NCBI GenBank assembly: GCA_937922155.1
Contig: CAKZVL010000121.1
Location: forward strand, 1-45,854
From: an uncultured Paracoccaceae bacterium
GTDB lineage: Bacteria > Pseudomonadota > Alphaproteobacteria > Rhodobacterales > Rhodobacteraceae
DNA: 45,854 nt
Direction: 5' to 3'
Each line of letters starts with the position of its first letter. The stretch's first letter is position 1. Positions 7,424 through 16,359 of the stretch are shown piece after piece. The notes under the pieces were generated by a model that searched no databases, had not been told where the DNA came from, and saw nothing but the letters and a program-made list of their open reading frames with translations. Made by a program: the position numbers and the translations under genes.

Positions 7424-8920
7424 ATGGAAGCGTTTCTGACAGGCCTAGATAGTTTGATGCAGCCCGCGGTCCTGATAGCAATCCTAATCGGATCTGTCGG
7501 TGGGGTGATCATCGGCGCAGTACCTGGAATTGGCCCGGCCATTGCGATTGCCATCCTTTTGCCTGCAACCGTCTTCTTGGATGATCTCGTCAGCCTTGTG
7601 TTGTTGCTTGGGGTTTATGGATCATCGATGTACGGCGGAGCTATTCCTGCAATCTTGATCAATACTCCCGGAACACCAGTCAATGCGCTGACGACCTATG
7701 ACGGGTACGCGATGACGCGCCGTGGTGAGGCCTCACGCGCGTTGTCTTTGGCGTATTCTGCTTCCTTCTTTGGGGGGTGTTTTTCAATCATCATGGCGTT
7801 GATCGCACTCTTCGCTTTTGGACCGTATTTACGCGACCTTGGCGCATTGTTCGGGCAGCGCGACATCTTGATGGCGGCGATCTTGGGTGGCGTTTTGTTG
7901 ATTGCTGCACATCGTCAAACGATGGGTATCGCCGCGCTCCTGTTTGGGTTTGGTTTTTTGATTGCGATGATCGGACGTCAATCAACCCGCAAGATCGACC
8001 GTTACACTTTTGACATTGAATATTTATATTCCGGTTTCAATCTGATCGTTGTGATCGTCGGTATCTTTGCACTGAGCCAAGCGCTGAATCTGATGGTGGG
8101 CAAGGACGACGATCCGCCCGAAGCGCGGATTTCTGGTGGATTGCTGAGTGGTTTTCGCGAAATTGCAGGTCGAAAACTGATCGCGCTTTTCTCGGCGACA
8201 TATGGCACCATAATGGGGATTATCCCCGGTGTAGGTGAATTCGTTGCGCAGTTCTTTAGTTATTCGACAGCGCGGTCGTTGTCCAAAGATCCAGCGCGGT
8301 TTGGACACGGATCGCCCGAAGGGTTAATCGCCTCCGAAACAGCCAACAACGCGGTTCCAGCCGCTGCGATGATTCCGCTTTTGGCGCTTGGTGTCCCCGG
8401 AGAAGCGCTAACAGCCATGATGATGGTTGTGTTCTTTGATGCCGGTATCAAGCCGGGCCCTGACATTTTCGAAAACAACCCTGACTTTCTATTCAGCCTG
8501 TTTACGGCGCTGTTGCTCATCAATGTCTTGGTCTTGGCCACACTGCTCGTCTCAACTCGTTTTATTGCCAAGATGGTTTATATCCCCAACCGCTTTCTTG
8601 GCGCTTTCATCATGATCCTGTCTTTCGTCGGCGTTTACTCCATTCGCAATAGTTTGACAGATTGCATATTTGCGGTCGTCTTTGGATTTATCGGGTTCGT
8701 ATTACGCAGGATCGATTGGCCATTGGTCCCTATCGTGTTGGGGTTGGTTCTGGGGTCGATCATTGTCGAACGCCTGACCGCTGGCGCAGGCCAAATTAAA
8801 ACTGCAGTTGATCTGATTAACCGTCCCGTTTCGGGGACTCTTTTCGTGGTGATCCTAATGGTCATAGGATTCATCATTTGGACGTCGATCAAAAATAGAC
8901 GCACGGAATACCAAACATGA
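7424..8920 (+). CDS. tripartite tricarboxylate transporter permease TctA-like
   Basis: The 498-residue, highly hydrophobic protein has the TctA hallmarks: GAVPGIGPAIAIAILLP near the start, GGAIPAILINTPGTPVNALTTYDGYAMTRRG split around residue 75, and the second-half repeat MGIIPGVGEFVAQFFSY followed by ASETANNAVPAAAMIPLLALGVPGE. About 12 membrane segments are expected. ATG 7424, with AGGGG about ten bases upstream, is preferred to an upstream start that would overlap tctB. It is the transport channel; solute specificity comes from the binding protein encoded next. TctA families carry citrate, other carboxylates and aromatic acids, so the substrate stays open. Confidence 0.93.
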   Translation: MEAFLTGLDSLMQPAVLIAILIGSVGGVIIGAVPGIGPAIAIAILLPATVFLDDLVSLVLLLGVYGSSMYGGAIPAILINTPGTPVNALTTYDGYAMTRRGEASRALSLAYSASFFGGCFSIIMALIALFAFGPYLRDLGALFGQRDILMAAILGGVLLIAAHRQTMGIAALLFGFGFLIAMIGRQSTRKIDRYTFDIEYLYSGFNLIVVIVGIFALSQALNLMVGKDDDPPEARISGGLLSGFREIAGRKLIALFSATYGTIMGIIPGVGEFVAQFFSYSTARSLSKDPARFGHGSPEGLIASETANNAVPAAAMIPLLALGVPGEALTAMMMVVFFDAGIKPGPDIFENNPDFLFSLFTALLLINVLVLATLLVSTRFIAKMVYIPNRFLGAFIMILSFVGVYSIRNSLTDCIFAVVFGFIGFVLRRIDWPLVPIVLGLVLGSIIVERLTAGAGQIKTAVDLINRPVSGTLFVVILMVIGFIIWTSIKNRRTEYQT

Positions 8921-8939
8921 CCAATAAAGGGAGACTAAA

Positions 8940-9881
8940 ATGAAAAATCTAGCATTGACTGCGGCGCTTGCCGCAACGACGGCTCTGGTAGGTGCAGCAC
9001 CTGCTTTTGCTGAATACCCAACATCACCGGTTCAGTTTGTGGTTCCATTCCCCCCGGGTGATTTTGAAGACATCCTGACACGGATGATCGCAGCAAACAT
9101 GCAAGAGACGACAGGCGTTTCGGCGTCCGTCGTGAACAAGCCCGGCGGTGGGGACGGCCCGTTCCCGGGAGCATTAGAAGTTTTGGCAGCGCCAAATGAC
9201 GGGACAGTTGTTGGCTCGTTTGTTGGGGTTGTGCCAATCGTTGGTCCACTGATTGATATCGGTATTGAAATGGATAGTTTTGTCCCTGTTGGGATTTTCT
9301 TGACATACCCATTCGTCTTGGCGGCATCCGGCGATGCACCATACAGCAACATGGCAGAGCTCGCAGCACATGCTCAAGACAATGATGTTGTGCTTGGTCA
9401 CTTCGGTGCAAGCTTGACGCCAACAGTGGCATCATTTGCGGCGGCCCAAGCGATGGGATTTGAATTTGCCGATGATGCGGCGTTCGACCTACTTGATTGC
9501 AATACACTATCTGCGGGCGACGCGGATGTGATCAACACAACTCTGGCCCTGATTGAGCCATGCCTCGACGATCTCAATATCTTGGCGAACATCGGCAATG
9601 AGCCGATCCCGAAACTTGACGGTGTTCAAACATTGTCAAGCCAATCTGGGATTGAAGACCTAGAACTTTGGAACGGTCTTTTCGTGACCAAAGGCACCCC
9701 GCAAGAAGTCATCGATAAACTTGCTGCAATCGCAGAAGAAACGATGGCCTCCGATGCGGCACAGCAGTTGATGAAGGAAACTGGCGCTGGCGTATACTGG
9801 CAGGATGCTGCCACGGCGGCGGCACGTGTTCTCAATGATCGTGAAGTTGTCGGTGGCATGATGGAAGCCATCGGCCAATAA
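8940..9881 (+). CDS. TctC/Bug-family periplasmic solute-binding protein
   Basis: The 313-residue protein has a Sec signal peptide (MKN, hydrophobic core, AFA cut at about residue 24) and a mature start YPTSPVQFVVPFPPG typical of the Bug/TctC family of tripartite tricarboxylate binding proteins. A good ribosome site (GGGAG) lies before ATG 8940. In many Bug proteins a GGxxDxxxR motif follows the first strand; here the equivalent is PPGDFEDILTRM. Bug proteins bind carboxylated and aromatic compounds through a water-mediated carboxylate site. In this operon the ligand is presumably the compound processed by the amidotransferase, P450 and ligase downstream. Confidence 0.9.
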   Translation: MKNLALTAALAATTALVGAAPAFAEYPTSPVQFVVPFPPGDFEDILTRMIAANMQETTGVSASVVNKPGGGDGPFPGALEVLAAPNDGTVVGSFVGVVPIVGPLIDIGIEMDSFVPVGIFLTYPFVLAASGDAPYSNMAELAAHAQDNDVVLGHFGASLTPTVASFAAAQAMGFEFADDAAFDLLDCNTLSAGDADVINTTLALIEPCLDDLNILANIGNEPIPKLDGVQTLSSQSGIEDLELWNGLFVTKGTPQEVIDKLAAIAEETMASDAAQQLMKETGAGVYWQDAATAAARVLNDREVVGGMMEAIGQ

Positions 9882-9889
9882 AAAACGTT

Positions 9890-9929
9890 GAGTGTCCGTC
9901 GATTTTGGCGGGCACTCACTCTTTGAGTG
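9890..9929 (+). terminator. tandem hairpins between tctC and the amidotransferase gene
   Basis: A 9-bp stem, GAGTGTCCG (9890-9898) with CGGGCACTC (9909-9917, one U-G pair), is followed at once by a second small hairpin CACTC-TTT-GAGTG (9917-9929). No T run follows. It begins nine bases after the tctC stop and ends ten bases before the next gene. It is more likely a partial terminator or mRNA-stabilising structure that keeps binding-protein mRNA abundant than the end of the operon. Confidence 0.5.
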
Positions 9930-9939
9930 AAGTACAAAA

Positions 9940-10668
9940 ATGAAACGCATACGACTTGGCATATTGCAAACAAACCACGACAAAAGCGTCGAGGTAGGGG
10001 ACGCGTTCCCAGATGATGCGCACCGGTTTCGCGATATGTTCGATGCGCAGGACGATCGGTTCCAGTATACGATTTATATGACCATCGGTGGCGAAGTACC
10101 GCAAGATTTGAACGAGCAGGACGCGTTCATGATCACCGGTAGCCCTCTTAGTGTCCTTGATCAACATGTGTTCACCGACGATTTGATGGATTTTATTCGA
10201 CGCTGTGATAAAGCCAAAAAACCATTGATGGGCGCATGTTTCGGTCATCAAGCGATTGCCCTTGCCCTTGGTGGAACGGTCGAAAAATCGCCGGACGGCT
10301 ACAACGTGGGAATAGAAGAAACAGTCTATCACGCAAAACGCTCTTGGATGATGCCGGACCGAGATCGCTTGCCCATGTATGTCTTTCACGAAGATGCGGT
10401 CACTGAACTGCCTGAAGGTTGCCATCTGCTTGGCTCCACCGCGGCTTGCAAAATCGCGAGCTTCGCCAAAGACGACCATATCTTTACGACCCAATCGCAC
10501 CCTGAGTTCAGCAATGAATTCATGTCCTGTGTGCTTCGCTCTAGTGAAAGCGCAATTCCAGAAGAGGGTCGTAAACCGGCTTGGGACAGCCTTCAACAGA
10601 CCCAAGAAGGTCACATCTTTGGCCTTTGGACCACGCAATTCTTTAAGGACGCGATGAAAAATGGATGA
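9940..10668 (+). CDS. class I glutamine amidotransferase-like protein (probable gamma-glutamyl amide hydrolase)
   Basis: The 242-residue protein has the class I GATase triad: Cys100 in GACFGHQ, His187 and Glu189 in SHPEF. It resembles stand-alone GMP-synthase-like GATase proteins rather than the synthase-fused domains. Two such stand-alone enzymes are known to hydrolyse gamma-glutamylated amines: PuuD (gamma-glutamyl-GABA hydrolase) and the aniline-pathway protein AtdA2/TdnT (gamma-glutamylanilide hydrolase). A glutamine-synthetase-like ligase two genes downstream makes that role likely here. It overlaps the P450 start by eight bases. No strong ribosome site is seen before ATG 9940 (AGTGAAG). 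Which gamma-glutamyl amide it cleaves is not known. Confidence 0.82.
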   Translation: MKRIRLGILQTNHDKSVEVGDAFPDDAHRFRDMFDAQDDRFQYTIYMTIGGEVPQDLNEQDAFMITGSPLSVLDQHVFTDDLMDFIRRCDKAKKPLMGACFGHQAIALALGGTVEKSPDGYNVGIEETVYHAKRSWMMPDRDRLPMYVFHEDAVTELPEGCHLLGSTAACKIASFAKDDHIFTTQSHPEFSNEFMSCVLRSSESAIPEEGRKPAWDSLQQTQEGHIFGLWTTQFFKDAMKNG

Positions 10669-11896
10669 CAACGGCCACTTAAACCTGCTCAGTCACGACA
10701 GCTTTGCCAATGGGGTGCCTCATAAAACATTTGATCGCTTGCGCCGCGAAGACCCCGTGTCGTGGACTGATGGTGATACTACCGTCAAAGGCTTTTGGAA
10801 TCTTACCCGCCATGCAGATATCACGCTCGCTAATCGCGAAGGGCTAGTATTTAGCTCCGCCCAAGGCATCCGTCTCGAAGATCAAAGCCATGAAGAATAC
10901 ATGGCGCGCCGCACGTTCCAAGAGACCGACGCGCCGGAACACACAGCAACGCGCCGCACGGTGAATCCGAATTTTGCGAAACCTGTCGTAGGACGATTTG
11001 AAAGTCTTATTCGCGAACTCGCCAGTGACATCACCGATAAAGCCTTACAGCAAACGGAGTTTGATGCCGTTGACGCAATCGCCAAACAACTTCCGATGAT
11101 GATGCTTGGCCGTATCCTTGGCGTGCCAGATGAAGACCTCGATTGGCTTGTAGAAAAGGGGGACGCGCTGATCGGCAACTCTGACCCTGACTTCACCGAT
11201 CATGTGGTGGATAAGATGGACACCAGCGCTTACCGGTTTATGCCGTTCCGAAGCCCGGCTGGGGTTGAGCTATACGACTACGCTTCTGACTTGCTTGAAA
11301 ACCGTCGAGCCGTTGCAGAAGACGGAATACTGGCCAAAATGATGCGGGATGAGAACGGGCTAAAGGAGCTGGAATTTAAAAACTTCTTTTGTCTCTTGGT
11401 GGCCGCTGGCAACGACACGACCCGTTATTCCATTGCGATGGCGCTGAACCTTTTGGCCCATAACCCGGATCTGATCGCACAACTACGCCGCTGTGATCAC
11501 TGGGAAACGTGTGCGGACGAATTTGTCCGTCTTGCCTCACCAACAATGCACTTCCGTCGGACCATCACGCAGGATTTCGAATTACACGGAAAGACATTGA
11601 AAAAGGGTGACAAGGCCTTGCTTTGGTTCGTCTCCGGCAGTCGCGATGAAAACGTGTTTGAAAAACCACATGACTGCCAACTGGATCGCAACCCGAACCG
11701 ACATCTCGCATTCGGGCAGGGGGGCATTCACGTGTGCCTTGGTATGCATCTGGCAAAGCTTGAGGTGCGCATTGCAATTGAAGAATTGGTCAAGCGCATT
11801 GATCGCTTTGAAGCCATCGACGTCCCGACATGGACCCGGTCCAACTTCATTTGTGGTGTAAAGAAACTCCACGTTCGTGCGATAAAGGCAGCCTAG
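10661..11896 (+). CDS. cytochrome P450 monooxygenase
   Basis: The 411-residue soluble P450 carries the I-helix oxygen-activation motif AAGNDTT, a K-helix ExxR in EFVR, and the haem loop FGQGGIHVCLG with Cys359 as the thiolate ligand. The extra Gln-Gly in that loop departs slightly from the standard FGxGxHxCxG pattern. Length and absence of a membrane anchor fit bacterial class I P450s that need a ferredoxin and ferredoxin reductase; neither gene is nearby. ATG 10661 lies inside the last codons of the amidotransferase gene and the stop abuts the ligase ATG, so the three genes form one unit. It probably hydroxylates or dealkylates the amine or its gamma-glutamyl conjugate. Confidence 0.93.
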   Translation: MDDNGHLNLLSHDSFANGVPHKTFDRLRREDPVSWTDGDTTVKGFWNLTRHADITLANREGLVFSSAQGIRLEDQSHEEYMARRTFQETDAPEHTATRRTVNPNFAKPVVGRFESLIRELASDITDKALQQTEFDAVDAIAKQLPMMMLGRILGVPDEDLDWLVEKGDALIGNSDPDFTDHVVDKMDTSAYRFMPFRSPAGVELYDYASDLLENRRAVAEDGILAKMMRDENGLKELEFKNFFCLLVAAGNDTTRYSIAMALNLLAHNPDLIAQLRRCDHWETCADEFVRLASPTMHFRRTITQDFELHGKTLKKGDKALLWFVSGSRDENVFEKPHDCQLDRNPNRHLAFGQGGIHVCLGMHLAKLEVRIAIEELVKRIDRFEAIDVPTWTRSNFICGVKKLHVRAIKAA

Positions 11897-13171
11897 ATGA
11901 CCAAGATCAACCGCACTCGTGCTTTATTCACCGACTTCCTCAATTTGCCACGAGGCAAATATGTTCCTCTGGATATGGCCGCAGGTGGCAAGATTGGATT
12001 CGCCCGTGGTGCTTTTGCCGTCTCGTATGATCGCGACCTGGTCACCGTTCCAGGATGTGAGTTTTTCAATGGTGTGCCAGACATGGAACTGGTGTTGGAC
12101 ACGCAGCGCCGTAAGGGCTGGCAAGCAGGTACTGAGATCGCACTAGGTGATCTTTATGCCGATGATAAGCCGTTTGGTCTTTGCCCGCGCGGCGCGGTGA
12201 AACGCGCGGTTAAGGACTGGGAAGATCTTGGATATTCGCCGATGATCGGCCTCGAGACCGAAGCCTTTATTTTTCAGCGGGACGAAGACGGTATTTGGCG
12301 GCCCTATGATACGCCCGGCGCTTTCGTTTATAGCACCGGTCCTGAGGGTGATCCCAAAGGCGTGATGGATGATATCTGGGAGGCAGCCTATGCCGCCGAT
12401 ATCCCGATTGAAAGTATGAACGGCGAGTTTGACAATGGCCAGTTCGAACTCACGATGAAGTTCGACCAGGCAGTCAAGGCGTGTGACGACGCCTTCCTTA
12501 TGCGCACGATGGCACGCGAGATTGGGTTGAAAAAGGGCCTGCTTTTGACCTTCTTGCCTAAACCCGTTCCCGATCGCGGCGGCTCCGGTCTGCACGTGAA
12601 CTTCAGTTTCAATGACACAGGCGGGAAGAATGCGATTGCCCCGGATGGGACACTCTCAGAACTGGCCAAACACTGCGTCGCAGGGCTAATTGAGCATCAC
12701 CCGGCTTTGGCTGGGATGCTTGCGACCACAGTTAACAGCTATGATCGGCTGAACCCGGGCGGCTTGGCGGGGTATTGGGCAAATTGGGCCGAAGATCACC
12801 GCTTGGTGACCACACGCACCTCGTCAAAATCACCGAAATCTGCGCGGCTTGAACACCGAATGGCCGACTGCGCCACGAGCCCTTATCAAGCGGTTGCCAC
12901 CGTTTTACAGGCGGCGCGCCTTGGCTATGTCAACAAGTTGCCTTTGCAGCCGGCTGAGGATTTGGACGGTTGGGAGAATGTGCGCGAAAAGCGTCATGTT
13001 CCATCTGGATTAGACAAATCGCTGGATGCGTTGGACAAGGATGTCGAACTTCGAAATGCAATCGGTGAATTATACTGCGACGCGTTGCTGTATCTAAAGC
13101 GCGATGAGTTCAAGCGACTGATCGGCAAAAGCGTTGATGAAGTACGTGATTTTTATCTGCCTTTTGTGTGA
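11897..13171 (+). CDS. glutamine-synthetase-like gamma-glutamyl amine ligase (PuuA/GlnT/AtdA1-like)
   Basis: The 424-residue protein is a type I glutamine synthetase homologue. Visible core elements are GLETEAF (first metal glutamates), GEFDNGQFELT, SGLHVNFS (ATP/metal site) and NSYDRLNPGG (glutamate and ATP site), followed by a shortened C-terminus. True GlnA has about 470 residues and a different NKPF-type substrate loop, so this is more like the gamma-glutamylpolyamine, gamma-glutamylmethylamide or gamma-glutamylanilide synthetases, which join L-glutamate to an amine at the cost of ATP. It starts at the base after the P450 stop. With the amidotransferase-like gene it forms a ligase/hydrolase pair. 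Amine substrate unknown. Confidence 0.8.
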   Translation: MTKINRTRALFTDFLNLPRGKYVPLDMAAGGKIGFARGAFAVSYDRDLVTVPGCEFFNGVPDMELVLDTQRRKGWQAGTEIALGDLYADDKPFGLCPRGAVKRAVKDWEDLGYSPMIGLETEAFIFQRDEDGIWRPYDTPGAFVYSTGPEGDPKGVMDDIWEAAYAADIPIESMNGEFDNGQFELTMKFDQAVKACDDAFLMRTMAREIGLKKGLLLTFLPKPVPDRGGSGLHVNFSFNDTGGKNAIAPDGTLSELAKHCVAGLIEHHPALAGMLATTVNSYDRLNPGGLAGYWANWAEDHRLVTTRTSSKSPKSARLEHRMADCATSPYQAVATVLQAARLGYVNKLPLQPAEDLDGWENVREKRHVPSGLDKSLDALDKDVELRNAIGELYCDALLYLKRDEFKRLIGKSVDEVRDFYLPFV

Positions 13172-13275
13172 GCTGGAAAATTCATGTGCTCTGCGACCTT
13201 CATGGAACGTCGATGATGAAAACGACCCCACGGCGCAGATTACGCGACCGGTTAGGGCGATGATGATATGAACAG

Positions 13276-14208
13276 TCAGGTCGCCAAATAGGCGGTGGCG
13301 TGTCTGAGCGCGGCGTCAACAAACCGTATGTTTCTCGTGCCATCTACGTCTTCCATCATACGGGCGATGTTCCACCCCAAATAAGTCATTGCGCGCAGCG
13401 CTGTGAACAATTCAATGGCAGATACATCGAGCGATCTTTCTGTACGGTAGCCCGAAATAAGGTTTGTCTTGATGGCTTCGAAATCGGCTGCGGATCGATG
13501 TGGGTATAGCGCCGTTGCGACGTCGAATATACGAAAGCCAAAACCGCCATCGTCGAAGTCGATCAATTGAATGTGCGGCGCATCAAACATGACGTTTTGG
13601 CTCACCAAATCCGCATGGATAAGGCCATAATCAAGGCTGGTTTCAAGCGCGGCTAGATCAAGCCGCGCACGTTCCTTAAAGGTCACAAGCATTGTTTTTT
13701 GATCCGCGCTAAGGCCCGGGTTTTCCCAAAATCGGTCCCAAAGCGGGTGTGAGCCAACCAAGCCATCGGCATTCCAATGTGGGCGATCACAGGTCGTGGC
13801 ATTTGGCCAAGTGTCTGAAGTATTGTGTAGTTTCGCTATTTGGATACCCATCTTGTGAAAAACGCGGCGACGTTCTTGCGAAGTCATGTCAGGCAACGCT
13901 TGAGCAAGAGGTGTTCCATTTATCCATGACAAGACACTGATCTGTACGCCATCCACATCCACAAGATGCGTGCCCTCCAAGCTGGGTATCGGACGTGGTA
14001 CCGAAAGATTGTGTCGCGAAAGCCAATCCAACCATTGCAGCTCACACAGCAGTTGGGCGTCGGTGCGATAATTTGATCGATGATGGCGCAACGCAAACTT
14101 TATGCCATGAAAATCGATCTGGTAGACCTTGTTTTCGCGGTCTGCAACAAGCGTGGTATCGGCCCCTTGAAACCCCCAATGGGACAAAGCGTTCTGAACC
14201 GTTGTCAT
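13276..14208 (-). CDS. APH-fold small-molecule kinase (hydroxylysine kinase-like)
   Basis: The 310-residue protein has an aminoglycoside phosphotransferase/choline-kinase fold: a nucleotide-binding N-lobe (ENKVYQI, FALRHHR), the catalytic loop HADLVSQNV with its Asp and Asn, and the metal-binding LIDFDDGGFG. It overlaps the upstream phospho-lyase-like gene by four bases. In animals, hydroxylysine kinase works with a class III PLP phospho-lyase, and bacterial relatives of the pair are often adjacent or fused. I therefore infer that it phosphorylates an amino alcohol, not an antibiotic. It is the last gene of a minus-strand operon and ends convergently with the ligase gene; I see no terminator in the 104 bases between. 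Confidence 0.75.
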   Translation of the reverse strand: MTTVQNALSHWGFQGADTTLVADRENKVYQIDFHGIKFALRHHRSNYRTDAQLLCELQWLDWLSRHNLSVPRPIPSLEGTHLVDVDGVQISVLSWINGTPLAQALPDMTSQERRRVFHKMGIQIAKLHNTSDTWPNATTCDRPHWNADGLVGSHPLWDRFWENPGLSADQKTMLVTFKERARLDLAALETSLDYGLIHADLVSQNVMFDAPHIQLIDFDDGGFGFRIFDVATALYPHRSAADFEAIKTNLISGYRTERSLDVSAIELFTALRAMTYLGWNIARMMEDVDGTRNIRFVDAALRHATAYLAT

Positions 14209-15494
14209 GGCGTAAGCGGCGTAGTGGCAAGCACGTCATCAAGGCTATCGATCAATATGTCAGCATGGTCGGTCGAGAACAGCATCGGAGGTCTAATTTT
14301 GAGTGTGTTTTTGTAGCGCCCAAGCTTCGATAGTAAAACCCCGCGGTCCCGCATCGCGTTAACCACTCGGTCTGCAAAATCGCTTGCAGGTGCTTTTGTG
14401 TCGCGATCCAAAACCATTTCCGCACCAAAGACCAAACCAGATCCACGGATATCCCCAATCGCTTCGTACCGTTCGGCCAGCTTGCTCATTCGAGACTTGG
14501 CATAGGCCCCGACAACACGCGCATTTTCGACCAGATTTTCGCGCTTGATCTCGTCGAGAACGGCAAGCGCAGCCGCGCAGGACACAGGATTGCCCCCAAA
14601 TGTATTAAAGTACCGGTATTCGTTCTGGAATTTCTGAATGAGGTCATGTCTTGCCACGACGCCGCCAACAGGATGTCCATTCGCCATCGGTTTCCCCAAA
14701 ACCAAAATATCAGGCACAACACCCATTTTTTCATGGGCCCAGAAATGTGTACCCGTCCGGCCGAATCCGGATTGGACCTCATCACAGATGAGGATGCCGC
14801 CGTTCTGATGCACGACCTTGGCTGCGGGTTTCAGCCAACCGTCCTTATGATCTGGAAAGCCTTCATTCAAAAAGAATGGACAAACAATAAGGGCTGCGAA
14901 ACCCGTTCCGTCCTTTTTCAACGCGGCTATTTGGTCAGCGACTTGCGTGGCGAAAATTGTGCCATCGGGATCGCTTGAACGATAGCTGTCAGGTGCATCA
15001 ACGAATTTGACGTATTGCCCAAGACCAAATCCCAGATCGGGCCGGATCGTATGTCTAAGTTGGCCAACCAAAGACGTGTTCCCATGATAGGTTGCATCGG
15101 TCGCGACGATCCCGCGTTTACCTGTTGCAACCTCAGCTATGCGCAAAGCGATGTCGTTTGCCTCCGATCCTGTGCAGGTCAGAATTGCAGTATCAAGCGA
15201 CGGATCCATCGTCTTAGTCAGACGCTCGATATACTCTAGGATGCCGTCGTGCAGATAACGGGTATGAGTGTTCAAAATTCCCGCTTGATCGTAAATTGCT
15301 TGTACCACTCGCGGATTGCAGTGCCCCACATGCGGCACGTTGTTATAACAGTCTAGAAATTTGCGCCCCTCAGCGTCCCACAGCCAAACACCGTCGCCTT
15401 TGACGATATGAACTGGGTTGTCATAAAACGTTGGTATGTTTGGCCCCATCAAGCGGGCGCGTTTCTCCAATTGGCGTTGGTACTGTTCACTCAT
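14205..15494 (-). CDS. class III PLP enzyme of the amine-phosphate phospho-lyase (AGXT2L1/L2) group
   Basis: The 429-residue protein is a fold-type I, class III aminotransferase homologue with Asp238 (CDEVQ) and PLP Lys268 (VLGKPMANGHP). The segment LDCYNNVPHVGHCNP followed by NTHTRYLHD around residues 47-83 is very close to what I recall of human ethanolamine-phosphate phospho-lyase and 5-phosphohydroxylysine phospho-lyase. Those enzymes eliminate ammonia and phosphate from a phosphorylated amino alcohol to yield an aldehyde; they do not transaminate. The overlapping kinase gene supports that reading. The aldehyde formed could feed the dehydrogenase at 17878. Alternative: an ordinary omega-aminotransferase. 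Confidence 0.78.
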   Translation of the reverse strand: MSEQYQRQLEKRARLMGPNIPTFYDNPVHIVKGDGVWLWDAEGRKFLDCYNNVPHVGHCNPRVVQAIYDQAGILNTHTRYLHDGILEYIERLTKTMDPSLDTAILTCTGSEANDIALRIAEVATGKRGIVATDATYHGNTSLVGQLRHTIRPDLGFGLGQYVKFVDAPDSYRSSDPDGTIFATQVADQIAALKKDGTGFAALIVCPFFLNEGFPDHKDGWLKPAAKVVHQNGGILICDEVQSGFGRTGTHFWAHEKMGVVPDILVLGKPMANGHPVGGVVARHDLIQKFQNEYRYFNTFGGNPVSCAAALAVLDEIKRENLVENARVVGAYAKSRMSKLAERYEAIGDIRGSGLVFGAEMVLDRDTKAPASDFADRVVNAMRDRGVLLSKLGRYKNTLKIRPPMLFSTDHADILIDSLDDVLATTPLTP

Positions 15495-16351
15495 AAATCG
15501 ATCTTGGCGCCGTCATGTCCGACAATCAATGGGCCGTCCCAATGACCCTCAACGGCATGCTGCCAATCATGGACGCCATAGTCAGGATCATCGGACGGGA
15601 TCAGATGCGACAGCGCCAACCGTTTCACACCTGCTTTTGTCGCGATCTTGGCTGCGTCATGGGCAAAACTGTGCGAACGGAGCCAATGGGTCATTAGCTT
15701 ATCCGATCCATTCCCGATCCGGGCCATCAGCGCGGGCAGGGCGGCCTCTAGCATAGCTTCATGGATCAATAGATCCGCGCCTTTTGCGAAATCAACCATC
15801 TCGTCAATAGGGGCCGTATCGCCGGAAAACACCACATGCGTGCTCTGCGTTCTAAACGACAATGCAAAGCAATCCACCAAGGGTGGGTGTGCAGTTCGGA
15901 TGGCGCTGACAGCAACGCCCTCTCGGGTTACTACATCGCCCGCATCTAAGACATGAATCTGTAGAAGGTTTCTGAGATCGGGTCGGCCTTCATCCTCGAT
16001 CCGCAAGTCAATATCAGCCTTCATCGAGGTTAGGAATCCGTCCCAATAGGCCGCTATCCCTTCGGGTCCATAAACCTCTACCTTGGATCTGAGACCTGCA
16101 GTCCAAGCTGTGTGAAGCAACGGTCCGAGTTCAAGGTAGTGATCGGAATGCATATGCGTGATGAAGATCAAGGTGAGATCCCGCAGTTGCATACCCTGAT
16201 CAACCAGACCCTTTGTGACGCCCAACGCACAATCCACAACGATTTTTTGTCCATTCAAAACAAACAAGTTGGATGTCGGCATTGATGAACCGGGGCGGAT
16301 TGCCGGTCCACCCTTTGTTCCCATTAGGACAATGTGATCATGCGACATCAC
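15491..16351 (-). CDS. metallo-beta-lactamase-fold hydrolase (RNase Z/arylsulfatase-like group)
   Basis: The 286-residue protein has the zinc motif HMHSDH at 66-71, a mid-protein FSGDTAP aspartate, and later histidines (SHSFAHD, LSHLIPSDD) that complete a binuclear metal site. The spacing resembles the ElaC/AtsA-like branch of the superfamily. The start is ATG 16351 or the next ATG at 16348. It overlaps the phospho-lyase-like gene by four bases and follows the aminotransferase gene by eight, so it belongs to the same operon. Superfamily members cleave esters, phosphoesters, lactones or sulfate esters; a role in opening or deprotecting an intermediate of this pathway is possible but not shown. 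Confidence 0.8.
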   Translation of the reverse strand: MMSHDHIVLMGTKGGPAIRPGSSMPTSNLFVLNGQKIVVDCALGVTKGLVDQGMQLRDLTLIFITHMHSDHYLELGPLLHTAWTAGLRSKVEVYGPEGIAAYWDGFLTSMKADIDLRIEDEGRPDLRNLLQIHVLDAGDVVTREGVAVSAIRTAHPPLVDCFALSFRTQSTHVVFSGDTAPIDEMVDFAKGADLLIHEAMLEAALPALMARIGNGSDKLMTHWLRSHSFAHDAAKIATKAGVKRLALSHLIPSDDPDYGVHDWQHAVEGHWDGPLIVGHDGAKIDL

Positions 16352-16359
16352 TTGTCCAA

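Noticed and set aside
9916-10671. A 251-codon minus-strand frame covering the whole amidotransferase gene
   Set aside because: The plus strand has a full class I GATase with Cys-His-Glu triad; the antisense translation has no family features and is a shadow.
13276-14208. Aminoglycoside resistance kinase
   Set aside because: The APH fold is shared by many metabolic kinases, and the overlap with a phospho-lyase-like gene fits amino-alcohol metabolism better.
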